Shown: positions 5,721 through 15,173, counted from the stretch's first letter. The stretch: 64,000 nt of DNA from Pseudomonas sp. 8O (GCF_902506495.1 NZ_LR733265.1:560098-624097), one strand, 5' to 3'. Notes: generated by a model from the sequence alone, not told the origin. A program made the numbers and translations.

Positions 5721-8528
5721 TTAGAAATGATATTTGTCTAGTCGACGCTTAAAGGCTTCCTCAGATCCCTCCATGATGTCCAACACTGCGGTGGCTGTAT
5801 CAGCTCTGTCCAAACCACCTGACGCAAGCATCACGCCTAGACCAAGGTCAACCTCTAATGCGTACACTAGGTCGGTGTCGGCATTCACTGGTAGGTTGGC
5901 ATTGTGCGTGGCCAGGATCAATTGACGCTGGTTTTTGATCTTGCGCAGTAATGGCACGAGCTCGCGGTAGATAAACTTGGAGTCCAGTTCGTCCTCAGGT
6001 TGGTCAATGACGATAGGCCCCTCTCCCTTGGCCAGCAGCAAGTTCAGGACGGCTGTGTTGCGCTGACCTTCCGACAGAGCCTTGCTCTGTACACTACCGA
6101 CCAACGTCCTGTCGGCCCGGTACAGCTCGATGTCTACGCGCTCCTCAACACGAGTTAGCCGAGCGTTTCGCCAAGCGTCTTTCTGAGATATGAGGTAGAG
6201 CTTCAGCTCATCTCTGTATTCCAGCAGGGATCGTGGAAAATCTCGCCGCTCAGCTAGCACTTCACGAATGTGAAGCCAGGGTGAGCCTGCCTCTTGCTTG
6301 TACCCAGAAAAGCTCTCATAAAGATGCTTGCCGATGTGTTCCCAGGCTCTTCCAAGGCGACTGCGGCCGTCTGGTGCAATTCCGTTCCATGCCTGGATGA
6401 AGCCCGCCGCATCTGCCATTTTCTGAATGACTAGGCGTATTGAGCCTTGTGCCCTGTCATTGATCTCAAGGGCTGCTTGATGGCGAACATTAAATTGCTG
6501 CTCCCATAGCGTGTTCATTTCCTCCATCGCGGTGTTCAAGCGCTCTTGCTGTGGTGAAAGAATGCCCAGGCGTTCCTCCTTCTGCTGCAGCAATTGCATC
6601 TTTGCTTGGCGTGCCCTATCGATCTCCTGCAGTCGTGCCACGTCCTGTGGCTGAAGGCCTCGTTCGCTGCATGCCAGAAGAAACGCACCCTTTGTGCCCT
6701 CAAGCTCCTGTGAAATTTGTTCCCAACCGCCACCATGTTGAAAGAGCTTGGTCGCTTCTTGCTGGAGCTGAATTGCCAGCTCGGCTGCCTTCGCCCGATA
6801 TACCTCCCTTAGCTTGGCCGCTTCCTGAGTAAACGCATTGAACCACTCTGACCTAGGCCAAACTTCTACCTGGCCGCTGTTGAGTGCGCCTCGAGAAGAC
6901 AGGTCGTCGGCCAGTAGGGAGAAGCGCCGGATGTCTTCATTGATTTGCGTTTGGATCTGCTCAAAATAGCGCCGAGCTGCCTCCGCGTACTGGTATTGTT
7001 GTGCCTCCGCTTGAACCTCGCTCCGAGCCTGCCACTGCCGGTTTAGCTCCTGGAGCTCCTGCTTGAGGACGTTGATCTCGTCGGTCAAAGATTCAATTTG
7101 ATCGACGCCAGCAAAAAGCTGGTGGATCTCCGCACGAAGCGTACTTTCCTGGCCCTTTAGGCCCTGAAGTTCAGCTGAACAAGCCTCGTCGATCATTGCC
7201 AGCAACCTGTCGCCGCCATCTACGTCCGTGAGTTCACTGAGCTGCTGTTGACTATAGAACTGCACCGGAAGCTGCCGAAGAAAGACGTCAAGATCGTGTG
7301 CTTCTCCATGGAGTAATACGTGACCTTCCAGTGGTCTAAGCGAGATGACATCTACCTGGCCAGGAATACTCTCCCAGCCGACCTGAACCTCTGCTTCTTC
7401 GGTAAAAGTTGCCCGTACGCGATCAAATTTCGCCTTGGTGGAGGCAGAGAATGTATCTCCTCGGTCACGGCCGAATGCGAACCGAAGGAGCTCAAGTACT
7501 GTGGATTTCCCTGTGCCCCTTCCGCCGATTAAGGTGTTGAGGTTCGGAGAGAAAAAGATCTCTTGGTCAGCGAGAAACTTGAAGCCTCGGCATTTCAGAA
7601 AAACGATTCTAGGGTGTGTCTGCTGATCTGAGGGGCGGGCCGGCTGGAGTCGAAGCCGTGATTTGCCATCGAGGAAGGCTTGGCGCAGTGAGTTGATCGA
7701 GGGCTTTGATGACTTAACCCAGGTGTGGCGATAGCCCAGAGCATTCGCTAGAGGAACACCAGCCGCGTCTACTTTCAGCGACTTTGCGTCCGAGGACTGG
7801 ACGTATGCTGGCTGTCGTCCATTACGCGACCAGTTTCTATCTTTCCCTTCCAAGATCGAGCTGTATCTTGGAGGCATTGGGTAGGTGGTTACCTCTACCG
7901 CCAGCAGCCCTGGCAGTTTGTAGTCATCCATATTGCGGCCGGCAGCAAGCAAACCATCCTCTTGATCAGCGTGCGCCGCAATGACGATGCCACCATGATC
8001 TTTCTGAACGACATCCAGTAGGGTCTTGAGACTGACGGGCTCGTCACCGCGGCGCAGGGCGTTGGGCATCCCGCCCCTGAACCGCTGATTTTCTGCCAGG
8101 CCCAGCTTGATCAGGATCATATTGACGCGCCGCAGGTGGCTCACCTTCGTAGCTGGCTCAAACAAGCACAGCACGTGGTAGCCGAGATCTACCTCGAAAC
8201 CGGGGAAAATGAAAATAGGCGCTCGGCCAAGCTCTTTGGCGACAGTTTTGTTCTGTTCAACAAGGTGGGTGAGAAACCAGTCTCGCGGTTCAGTTTTCTC
8301 AGAGAAATTGTGGTCAGTGATCCCTATAGCCTCGAGCTCTAACTCGTGGCATCGATGGAGAAAGCGCTTTGCCTTGGCTTGAATATCGCGCTCGTCAGGT
8401 TCGCCATTCTGTATAGGGCGGCGCGGGTTCTGTAGACGCAGGTCGTCATCTGCCCAGTGCCTGTTGTCTTCCGGTGTCTGGACCTGAAAATCCATTTTGA
8501 ACCAGCGCATACCTTGATACTCGGCCAC
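5721..8528 (-). CDS. PHP-domain/ABC-type ATPase (TrlF family, Ppl-type defence protein)
   Basis: 935 residues. The N-terminal third is a PHP phosphoesterase domain with metal-binding motifs: TDHN at 71-74, HAD at 186-188 and SSDAK at 245-249. The rest is an SMC/RecN-like ATPase: Walker A GGRGTGKST at 335-343, a long coiled coil (about 450-760), the signature ALSEGQRN, Walker B PIVIDQPEDELD and the H-loop ATHNANLP. This PHP-plus-ATPase design is annotated TrlF family and corresponds to the single-gene phage-defence protein Ppl. The start is GTG; AGGAGG sits five bases upstream, whereas a nearby ATG is out of frame. It stands alone and is divergent from the membrane-protein gene at 8989. Probable role: nucleic-acid cleavage or processing on phage attack, inferred from family. 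Confidence 0.85.
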   Translation of the reverse strand: MAEYQGMRWFKMDFQVQTPEDNRHWADDDLRLQNPRRPIQNGEPDERDIQAKAKRFLHRCHELELEAIGITDHNFSEKTEPRDWFLTHLVEQNKTVAKELGRAPIFIFPGFEVDLGYHVLCLFEPATKVSHLRRVNMILIKLGLAENQRFRGGMPNALRRGDEPVSLKTLLDVVQKDHGGIVIAAHADQEDGLLAAGRNMDDYKLPGLLAVEVTTYPMPPRYSSILEGKDRNWSRNGRQPAYVQSSDAKSLKVDAAGVPLANALGYRHTWVKSSKPSINSLRQAFLDGKSRLRLQPARPSDQQTHPRIVFLKCRGFKFLADQEIFFSPNLNTLIGGRGTGKSTVLELLRFAFGRDRGDTFSASTKAKFDRVRATFTEEAEVQVGWESIPGQVDVISLRPLEGHVLLHGEAHDLDVFLRQLPVQFYSQQQLSELTDVDGGDRLLAMIDEACSAELQGLKGQESTLRAEIHQLFAGVDQIESLTDEINVLKQELQELNRQWQARSEVQAEAQQYQYAEAARRYFEQIQTQINEDIRRFSLLADDLSSRGALNSGQVEVWPRSEWFNAFTQEAAKLREVYRAKAAELAIQLQQEATKLFQHGGGWEQISQELEGTKGAFLLACSERGLQPQDVARLQEIDRARQAKMQLLQQKEERLGILSPQQERLNTAMEEMNTLWEQQFNVRHQAALEINDRAQGSIRLVIQKMADAAGFIQAWNGIAPDGRSRLGRAWEHIGKHLYESFSGYKQEAGSPWLHIREVLAERRDFPRSLLEYRDELKLYLISQKDAWRNARLTRVEERVDIELYRADRTLVGSVQSKALSEGQRNTAVLNLLLAKGEGPIVIDQPEDELDSKFIYRELVPLLRKIKNQRQLILATHNANLPVNADTDLVYALEVDLGLGVMLASGGLDRADTATAVLDIMEGSEEAFKRRLDKYHF

Positions 8529-8707
8529 CCATGCCTCCTTGCGTTACAGAGTTGAGATCGTCACGGCAGTCAGCAGACTAGGCTGCGTGGTTCTCCCCTA
8601 TCAGGGTCAGGTGCCGTGACTCTACACCGTCTCTAGCCTGCCTTGATAGCGCCCGCTTTGGGCCTGATGCGGACTGCTCTCTACCTCGTGCACATGTGCC
8701 CGGCTAG

Positions 8708-8902
8708 GTGTTTGATTCGGCTCTAACTGAGCCAGAGCGATCCGGGCTGCAGCATATCTCGGGGATTGATGCCCAAGATCCTAAACCGAACAAGGTATCC
8801 CGTAAGCTCCCTGCCATGAAGCTCAGCGAAGCCGAAAAAGCCAAGGCCTTTATGAGTTACATCAACGCTGTAGCACCGCCACCTAAGCCGAAACGGCCCT
8901 GA
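8708..8902 (+). CDS. Possible small basic protein
   Basis: 64 residues from a GTG with no convincing binding site, or 28 residues from an internal ATG at 8816. The C-terminal part is Lys/Pro-rich (KLSEAEKAKAFMSYINAV, then PPPKPKRP). It precedes the membrane protein gene by 86 bases and points the same way, so it may be its small upstream partner. No family recognised; it may be non-coding. Confidence 0.35.
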   Translation: MFDSALTEPERSGLQHISGIDAQDPKPNKVSRKLPAMKLSEAEKAKAFMSYINAVAPPPKPKRP

Positions 8903-8988
8903 TAAGGTGCTTTATAATCGCGCTGGAGATAGCTCCATTCGCAAACTTAAAGCGTCAATTTAACGGAATAGCTAATAAGGATCACCTG

Positions 8989-10611
8989 ATGAACCCGGCT
9001 GGCATCGACACCAGTACGCTACTCACTATGCTCGGCTTGATTGCTGCGGTATGGTCTATGGTGCCAAACTCAACCAAGCTCAGCTTCCGTTTGAGCCTTA
9101 GCTGGTTCGATTGGTTGGTCATCTGGGCCGCGCTGCTCATCATCCATGGGTTGTTCTTCCAGCCGGTACTTACCGCACTAGGTTTTCCTACCTTCGGTCC
9201 CTGGTTGTGGGGCTTCGACAAGAGCGCTACTCAGTACCTGCTGTTCTTACTGCTCGCTACGTTCGTTTATTGGCGGTCGCGCAGAACCAGGCTGACGAGA
9301 TGGAATCTCGGGCTGTTCGATGATCTCACCTCATCGCTATTGCACGCTGGAAAGCTAGAGGAGCTCACTGAGCTACTGCAGCTTCACCTTTCATCGGCGT
9401 TGAACCTAGCGGCGTCGGAAAGCGTTCGAAGCCGTCTTGCCAGCGCCATCCGGCCACCACATCCCAGCTTGCAGGTCGTCTTCCGAGACGATGGATCCAT
9501 CTCGCTAGGGGAGGCAGCTTCGACGGACTGGCTCTCCCGCAAGTGGTTTAGCTTCCGCGAATGGCTTGCTGATCTAATTGGTCCTTCGCAGCGGGTGCAG
9601 CGCCGTGCTGCTATAGTCGTGACGCGGCTGCTCTCATCTCGCCCCTTGGTCGGCTATCTCGCCATTGCTCGGCCATACCTCTGTATTGAGGTCATGGAGC
9701 GTGCAACGCGTTTTGTTGATGATTTCCAAGACGAATTTTTCGAGGCCCTATTAGCCAACGATGCTAGCGTCTTCTACAGCGAGCTAAAGAACAACGACAA
9801 CTTCGGTGGTGGCGGGCATCGTCTAGTGTTGCCTGATGAGAATCGCCTCGTAAGGTTCTACTGCAGCGACGTTAATGTGGCCGCCCGACTCGGGGTTTAC
9901 CGGTCTGTCGGTGAGGCTGTTTTAGCGCGTATCGACGGAGATGAGGCGCTTGAGAAGAAGCTCAATGGACGGTTACTGACCTTTCAAGATGTCGGTAAGC
10001 ATCGTGATCCGGTTTATACGGGCATCTGGTTTTTCAGGGTCATGGTTCTGGAGGGCCTACATCAGAGGATTGCCGACCATTTGTGGCTCCACTACATGCC
10101 TTATTTTGCGAGCCGCCTAGTTGATCGAGCACGTGAAGTTCGACTTGAAGATGAGAACCATGAATTCCCAACGCCGCTGTGTTACCTCCTGTACGAAGTC
10201 GTTAACACTACTGCAGTGTGGATCAGAGATGCTGAGTCTTTGACAGCGCCGGGTGAAGCGGTGCATGCCGTTCAGATGCAAGGCAATCACATTTACATTT
10301 CCTTCGAAGCTGCGGAGGCCATTGGCCGAGTTATCCACCCCACTCTAATGTCATCTCGCATATCCCGTCGGCTCAAGGAAGAACTGCTGGGTGTGGCGCT
10401 AAGTACCCTGCGAGACTTGGAGATTCGAAAGCATCTGGCTTCGTTGGCCGCTGTGATGCGACGGCATCTTATCGAGCCATACGGTTACAGAGAGCGGAAC
10501 AACTACCTGCATATCTTGAAGGAGTGCTTCGATAGTCAGGATCATGTGCTTCGGGCTCACTTGGGGCGTTTTAAAGCGGATCTTGATGCTGCTCTTGAAG
10601 CTGCGTTCTGA
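8989..10611 (+). CDS. Large membrane-anchored protein of unknown function
   Basis: 540 residues. Three hydrophobic segments occupy the first 105 residues (about 10-25, 38-58 and 78-95), ending with a positive cluster RSRRTRLTRW that should face the cytoplasm. The remaining 430 residues are a soluble, mostly helical domain without motifs I recognise; conspicuous pieces are NNDNFGGGGHRLVLPDENRL (about 266-285) and a helical C-terminus. AAGGA lies nine bases before the ATG. Its position beside the PHP-ATPase suggests a defence-related or phage-sensing role, but nothing in the sequence shows this. Confidence 0.7.
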   Translation: MNPAGIDTSTLLTMLGLIAAVWSMVPNSTKLSFRLSLSWFDWLVIWAALLIIHGLFFQPVLTALGFPTFGPWLWGFDKSATQYLLFLLLATFVYWRSRRTRLTRWNLGLFDDLTSSLLHAGKLEELTELLQLHLSSALNLAASESVRSRLASAIRPPHPSLQVVFRDDGSISLGEAASTDWLSRKWFSFREWLADLIGPSQRVQRRAAIVVTRLLSSRPLVGYLAIARPYLCIEVMERATRFVDDFQDEFFEALLANDASVFYSELKNNDNFGGGGHRLVLPDENRLVRFYCSDVNVAARLGVYRSVGEAVLARIDGDEALEKKLNGRLLTFQDVGKHRDPVYTGIWFFRVMVLEGLHQRIADHLWLHYMPYFASRLVDRAREVRLEDENHEFPTPLCYLLYEVVNTTAVWIRDAESLTAPGEAVHAVQMQGNHIYISFEAAEAIGRVIHPTLMSSRISRRLKEELLGVALSTLRDLEIRKHLASLAAVMRRHLIEPYGYRERNNYLHILKECFDSQDHVLRAHLGRFKADLDAALEAAF

Positions 10612-10710
10612 ACGCTAGCATGGCGACAACTGGATCATGTCTGGGCGGTTGTTTTAGAGGTGCATGGACTCGCTAGCAGAATAGCTGCGCTCAACGCCTT
10701 GGAGGTGGCG

Positions 10711-11043
10711 ATGAAAGAGGGGGCGCCTCGTGAGCCGGTTCCAGCCAATACTGCTATAATTTTGCCTGGACATTACAAGCCCGGAGTATCGAGGTCTCTG
10801 GCCTCAAGGTTACGAGCCTTGGTCTGCAGATCTTGAGGTGTTTCACAATCCATTTGCGCAGCATCCGTTTCCCCGAACTCTTTTGCCTGAAGCTACTCAC
10901 TGGTTCCAGCAGGGGGACAATATTGAGTGCTCGTCACACTACGAGACGGCAATCCTTAGCTCCCAGACCTTGGTTCTGCCAAAAGGCAAACCGATCCCTA
11001 GTCCTGATGAAATCCGCACTATGGCTGCCAAGACTGAATCATG
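10711..11043 (+). pseudogene. Frameshifted small hypothetical gene
   Basis: A GGAGGT site precedes the ATG at 10711, which opens MKEGAPREPVPANTAIILP. After about 10767 the protein-like sequence continues in another frame: YRGLWPQGYEPWSADLEVF, then TLLPEATHWFQQGD, ending DEIRTMAAKTES at 11043. One single-base indel would join them into a protein of about 110 residues. The second half alone can only start from a GTG without a binding site. Family unknown. It lies 100 bases downstream of the membrane protein gene. Confidence 0.45.
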
Positions 11044-11120
11044 ATGTCTTGGGCTCCTACTGACCCGCAGGTTTACCTACTCGGGTCTGTTGAGGGCAGC
11101 TCCACGGCCTGCTCACCAGA

Positions 11121-12104
11121 TTACGGGTGTATTCGGACGCTGTTGGCCCCATGTCGCCGCTTCAGTTCCTGATCGATCTCTGTTACGAATTGTTGAGGCT
11201 TTTGGGTGAGCTTTTGGCCAGTAAGCTTATGCACACCGACAACGGTCTCGGCCCGAATGGATTGGTTACTGTTCAACTGAATTGTCAGCACTAAGTTCGA
11301 TTCAGATAGAAAGTCACCTAGCAGCTTGAACTGCGTTTCGATCTCGCGCTCGACTCGTTCTATCTCTGCGATGCCTGCAAATGTCGTTTCCGCGTGATCG
11401 ATCTCGGAGTCATTTAGCTGCTTGTTCACTGGGATCTTGCGTAGTTCCTTTCTGAAGTCACTGATCAGCTCTGCATACCTCTGGCCCTTCAATTGGAGCC
11501 ATAGGCCAAGTCCTTGGAGCTTTCCATAGGTGCTCGGGTACCAAGAACGCTCAACGGTCTTCTTGCCGTTCTCGTCGAGTCCTTCCTTGATGATCTGGTA
11601 GTCCCAGATGACATCAAGGCGGCCACCCTTCCAACGCTCTGTCAGCTTGCTCATTACTTCGTGCGGAAGGGCATCGCGTATGGACGAGACTTGGCTCTGA
11701 AGCTCACTGTGTCTCGTGTGGAGCGTTTCGGCCCGGTTTTCGAGGGAATCACGCTGCTTAAGCATGGATTCGACTCTTCGGCGCCTGCTCGCAAGACGCT
11801 CCTCTGCCTCGAGCTCCTTAAAGCCCTTTCTTACCGTTGTATCGTCAAGACTGAGGTGGTTGTAAGCGCAGCAATGCCCAATCAGAACCACCGCTTCGTC
11901 CTTTCTCTGCACGACAAATCCCACCTGGTGGGCCTGGGAGCATTGCTTGCCGTTTTTCTCATACTGGCAATTAGCTTCCGCTCTGTAGAGGCGGTAAGGC
12001 CAGATCCCGTGGCTGAAATTCTCGTGGTTTAGCACCATGTCGGGCGCAATATCGAAGCGTTTCTGGATATCTTCTAGCGTCTTGAACTCCATCGATTCAG
12101 ACAT
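11121..12104 (-). CDS. Unknown protein with Cys cluster and coiled coil
   Basis: 327 residues. The N-terminal 85 residues hold a possible zinc site (C46, C55, H77-C78-C79) in CQYEKNGKQC and LIGHCCAYNHL. Residues about 95-150 form a strongly charged coiled coil (KELEAEERLASRRRRVESML). The C-terminal half contains another helical region and ends near RRHGANSVRIHP. AAAGGAG lies a few bases before the ATG. I do not recognise the family. It is oriented towards the unknown-membrane-protein block and away from the phosphatase gene at 12331. Confidence 0.7.
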   Translation of the reverse strand: MSESMEFKTLEDIQKRFDIAPDMVLNHENFSHGIWPYRLYRAEANCQYEKNGKQCSQAHQVGFVVQRKDEAVVLIGHCCAYNHLSLDDTTVRKGFKELEAEERLASRRRRVESMLKQRDSLENRAETLHTRHSELQSQVSSIRDALPHEVMSKLTERWKGGRLDVIWDYQIIKEGLDENGKKTVERSWYPSTYGKLQGLGLWLQLKGQRYAELISDFRKELRKIPVNKQLNDSEIDHAETTFAGIAEIERVEREIETQFKLLGDFLSESNLVLTIQLNSNQSIRAETVVGVHKLTGQKLTQKPQQFVTEIDQELKRRHGANSVRIHP

Positions 12105-12330
12105 GGACGCTCCTTTTGGCCTGGTGTCTGGATAAGGGAACTCTTGGGGTTCTGTATGAATATCCAGTTTACTCTAAAACAACTTGAGGAGAGGCTGAAG
12201 TGGCTAGTAGCGCAGACAGATGGTGCGCTGGGGTGAGTCTGCAGTCGGCGATGGGAGTTATATCTGCCCGCGGTCGCATGAAAAAGAGATTAGTCTTGAT
12301 GAGGTGATCTACGCACGTAGAGGGTGCCTT

Positions 12331-13134
12331 ATGAGCTTCGTTGGCTTGCTTGATCCTGCCGTCGGTAGCGTAATTTCCGCTGGGAAACTGCTGGCTTCAG
12401 AGTGGTATCGCATAGGCGGTCCCCGAGGTCAGGGAGATAAAGCGGAGATCGATTCTGAAATCGAAGTACAGCTGCGTTCAGATCTGCTCGATCTCCTGGC
12501 ATGTGACTTCTGGGGGGAGGAGACGGGCGCCCACTTAACGGGCCACGAATATTGCTGGGTTGTTGATCCCAATGATGGAACCGGAGATTTTTTACAAGGG
12601 CGAGCGGGATCTGCAGTTTCAGTGGGGCTGCTTCGCAATGGCGTCCCGGTTTTAGGGGTGGTTCACGCGCCTGTTACTTCAGACCGTGGAGCGGACTGTA
12701 TCTCTTGGGCTGTAGGCCTGCCGAATGTTATTCGCAATGGGCAAGCAGTCCCCAGGGTACTCGAGCAGCTCGCACTGCAGGGTAGTTCCGTTCTGGTGAG
12801 CACCTCGGCTGCCAGTAAGCCAGAACTAAATGCGGAGCTATGTGCTCCGGCGAGCTTCATCCCGATGCCGAGTATCGCTTATCGCCTGGCACGTGTTGCA
12901 ACTGGTGATGCGGTTGTCGGCATGTCACTTGTCCCTGTGTCAGCCCATGATGTTGTGGGCGGCCATGCCTTGCTGATCGGCGCGGGTGGTGTGCTACTCG
13001 ATCAAGACGGAATGCTAGTTTCGTACAACACCGAAGAGCGGATGAGGACGGTGTCGTCGCGCTGCTTTGGCGGTGCGCCAGAGGCATGTCGTGATATGGC
13101 TGCGCGAGACTGGGGACGCATTTTCCAAGGGTAG
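12331..13134 (+). CDS. Inositol-monophosphatase-fold enzyme (IMPase / CysQ-like)
   Basis: 267 residues from the ATG at 12331 (GAGGG upstream). The open frame extends further left, but the added residues do not fit the family. The metal-binding motifs of the lithium-sensitive phosphatase family are visible: WGEE at 61-64, WVVDPNDGTGDF at 76-87, and SAHDVVGGHALLIGAGG near 210-226. Substrates in the family include inositol phosphates, 3'-phosphoadenosine nucleotides and fructose bisphosphate; which applies here is unclear. The usual WDxAAG is altered to AHDVVG, and the usual Ile of DPIDGT is Asn. The location among defence-like genes suggests a nucleotide-related job. A possible 26-codon frame lies upstream at 12156. 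Confidence 0.75.
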   Translation: MSFVGLLDPAVGSVISAGKLLASEWYRIGGPRGQGDKAEIDSEIEVQLRSDLLDLLACDFWGEETGAHLTGHEYCWVVDPNDGTGDFLQGRAGSAVSVGLLRNGVPVLGVVHAPVTSDRGADCISWAVGLPNVIRNGQAVPRVLEQLALQGSSVLVSTSAASKPELNAELCAPASFIPMPSIAYRLARVATGDAVVGMSLVPVSAHDVVGGHALLIGAGGVLLDQDGMLVSYNTEERMRTVSSRCFGGAPEACRDMAARDWGRIFQG

Positions 13135-13178
13135 CGCTACAGATTTGCCTGGTGTGAAGACGTTTTCATTCGCAACTT

Positions 13179-13367
13179 TTAGTGAGGCGCACAGGCCCTG
13201 CCGTTCGGGCTGACTGGTGACGCGTTAATGATGCGATCTAGGTACCCTTGCGCCGTCTCAGCTTTGCTTTCGCCTAGTGGGGCCGGCGTGTGGTTAAGCC
13301 GTCCCCACTGAATATGGGAGCAGTCGCCGGCAATCAACGTTGCCTTGCCCTCAATCGCACATGACAT
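13179..13367 (-). pseudogene. Gene fragment abutting the IS3-family element
   Basis: An open frame with a protein-like stretch (LIAGDCSHIQWGRLNH, then AETAQGYLDRIIN) ends at 13179. It is cut at its upstream side by the left end of the insertion sequence at 13383. No continuation is found on the far side of the element, so flanking DNA was probably lost. Family unknown. Confidence 0.35.
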
Positions 13368-13446
13368 AAGCAGCGATTTGATTGGTCTGTCCCGGGCTGA
13401 GTGGACACTGACTTAAGGTGGATAATGTCCACCGCAAGGAGTTTTC

Positions 13447-13740
13447 ATGACCCAGACCAGACGACGTTTTCCCGAATCTTTCAAACGTGAAGCGGCAGAC
13501 CAGGTACTTTTCGGCACACCGCTTCGTCATGTAGCCGAGACGCTCGGCATCGCTGAAAGCCTGCTGGGCAAATGGAAGCGCCAGTACGAACAGCAAGGTG
13601 ACGATGCCTTTCCGGGCAATGGCAAGCAGCGCGGTGAGAGTGCGGAGCTGCGTCGGCTACGCCAGCAACTGGCTCAGGTCACCATGGAGCGCGATGTTTT
13701 AAAAAAGGCGCTCGCCATCTTCTCGCAGCCCACGAAGTGA
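13447..13740 (+). CDS. IS3-family transposase OrfA
   Basis: 97 residues. An N-terminal helix-turn-helix of the HTH_Tnp_1 type (RRRFPESFKREAADQVL, then HVAETLGIAESLLGKWKRQY) is followed by a leucine-zipper-like segment (SAELRRLRQQLAQ, ERDVLKKALAIF). GGAG lies upstream of the ATG. A run of six As followed by G at 13701 near the end is the usual site of the minus-one shift that makes OrfAB in this family. Confidence 0.9.
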   Translation: MTQTRRRFPESFKREAADQVLFGTPLRHVAETLGIAESLLGKWKRQYEQQGDDAFPGNGKQRGESAELRRLRQQLAQVTMERDVLKKALAIFSQPTK

Positions 13741-14569
13741 AGTTCCGCGCTATCGAGGCGTTGGCCGGTCGCTATCCCGCAGCGGCTTCTATGCCTGGCA
13801 GCAGCGGCCACCTTCGGCGAGAGAGATGGCGAATCGGCGTCTGAGCAAGGAGATCCGCACCATCCACCATGAGGTGAATGGGATCTATGGCCATCGCCGC
13901 ATCAAGGCCGAGTTGGCGGCCATGGGGCATGCGTGTGGTCGACACCGGGTTGCTAGACTGATGCGCGAAGCCGGTCTGCGCGTTCGCTCGCGCAAGCGCT
14001 GGCGGCTGGTTTCCAGCAGTCGTCATGCTCTGCCGATGGCCCCGAACCACCTGGATCGCCAGTTCGCCTCGGATCGCGCCAATCGGCACTGGGTCTCGGA
14101 CATGACCTACGTGCGGACGGCCCAAGGCTGGCTGTATCTGGCCGTCGTGCTCGATCTCTATTCACGCGCCGTTGTCGGTTGGGCGATGCACCACCGCATG
14201 CAGCAGGACTTGGTACACGCCGCGCTGGAGATGGCCGTGGCACGCCGACAGCCGAAAGAAGAGGTGCTGCTGCACTCGGATCGTGGCAGCCAATACTGCG
14301 CGTACGACTACCAGGCCTTGCTTCGGCGCCATCGCATCGTGCCCAGCCATTCACGTCCGGGGAACTGCTGGGACAACGCCGCGATGGAGAGCTTTTTCCG
14401 TTCGCTGAAGGCCGAGCGGGTGTACCTGACGCGCTACGCCAGTTACCAGGAGGCAAAAACCGACCTGTTCGACTACATCCGCTTTTACAATCACCGTCGG
14501 CGCCACTCGACGTTGGGCTATCTCAGTCCGATGGAATTTGAGCGGCGAAATGCGAGCAGTAGCTCTTAA
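13737..14569 (+). pseudogene. IS3-family transposase OrfB, frameshifted
   Basis: orfB begins at a GTG overlapping the orfA stop, in the expected minus-one frame, and reads KFRAIEALAGRYP. At about 13775 the frame changes: the next family block SRSGFYAWQQRPPSARE is in a different frame, and the roughly ten residues that normally lie between are missing. This is consistent with a short deletion. The rest of the DDE integrase domain is intact: D in HWVSDMTYV, D in HSDRGSQY, E in WDNAAMESFF. Without a compensating event no full OrfB or OrfAB is made. Confidence 0.8.
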
Positions 14570-14599
14570 CTACCTGTCCACCAGTTCCGGGGCAGACCA

Positions 14600-15173
14600 G
14601 CTCTGTGCGTATCACGCGCCCAGTACACCGCTCTTGGCAGATGGCACAGATAAGCGTGCAGCAGCGGCGCGCTACAAGTCAGGAGTTCGCCAGAAAGAAC
14701 AATTCGACAAGGCCGTGAACCGCCTTCTAACCAAGGAGGTGACGGAATTCCATGAGGGTTTATTCACCCCTGCTGTGCTTTTCCCCGAGCAGGGCATTGC
14801 TGCCTGGTTGGCTGAGCGCCGCCCATCGCTCTGGCAATTGCTTGGCGAGCGGCAGCAGGAGCTCAACGATGGTAATGCGGTAGGCATGCTGCTTGATCTA
14901 CTGCACAGTCCTGACGGCCTATCGCCCAAGGCCTATCAGATTTACCGGCAGATCAATCGGCACCTGCAAGAACATCCGCTTCTGATTTGGCCAATGCTTA
15001 TACGGGCCGAGGGGTGGCATCGGTGTCGAGAAAAGGTGCGGGGACAATGGGGCGGCAAGCGTTCTGGTGCAGGGCGCCCCGTGCAGCCAGCCATCGAGCC
15101 GCCAGCTACTTCGTCATGTACCGATCAACAACCGGGCGCAGCTCACGGTTGCGCTGACCATAAGTTTCAATGA
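14600..15173 (+). pseudogene. Hypothetical gene truncated at its 5' end by the IS element
   Basis: The frame is open from inside the right end of the insertion sequence and continues about 190 residues. It includes RQKEQFDKAVNRLLTKEV, ERRPSLWQLLGERQQEL and a Gly/Arg-rich tail (WGGKRSGAGRPVQP). The natural start has been lost. The last 20 codons overlap the convergent gene at 15106. Family not recognised. Confidence 0.45.

Larger units (their letters stand above)
13383..14599 (+). mobile_element. IS3-family insertion sequence, decayed
   Basis: 1217 bp bounded by imperfect inverted repeats: left end TGGTCTGTCCCGGGCTGAGT; the right end read inward gives TGGTCTGCCCCGGAACTGGT. It carries the IS3 gene pair with a slippery AAAAAAG at 13701-13707. 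The flanking trinucleotides (GAT left, GCT right) do not form a target duplication. Together with unmatched gene fragments on the two sides, this suggests recombination or deletion after insertion. orfB carries an early frameshift, so the copy is probably immobile by itself. Confidence 0.85.

Noticed and set aside
13826-14569. OrfB starting at the ATG at 13826
   Set aside because: The family N-terminus continues upstream; the ATG is internal and the apparent start is caused by the frameshift near 13775.
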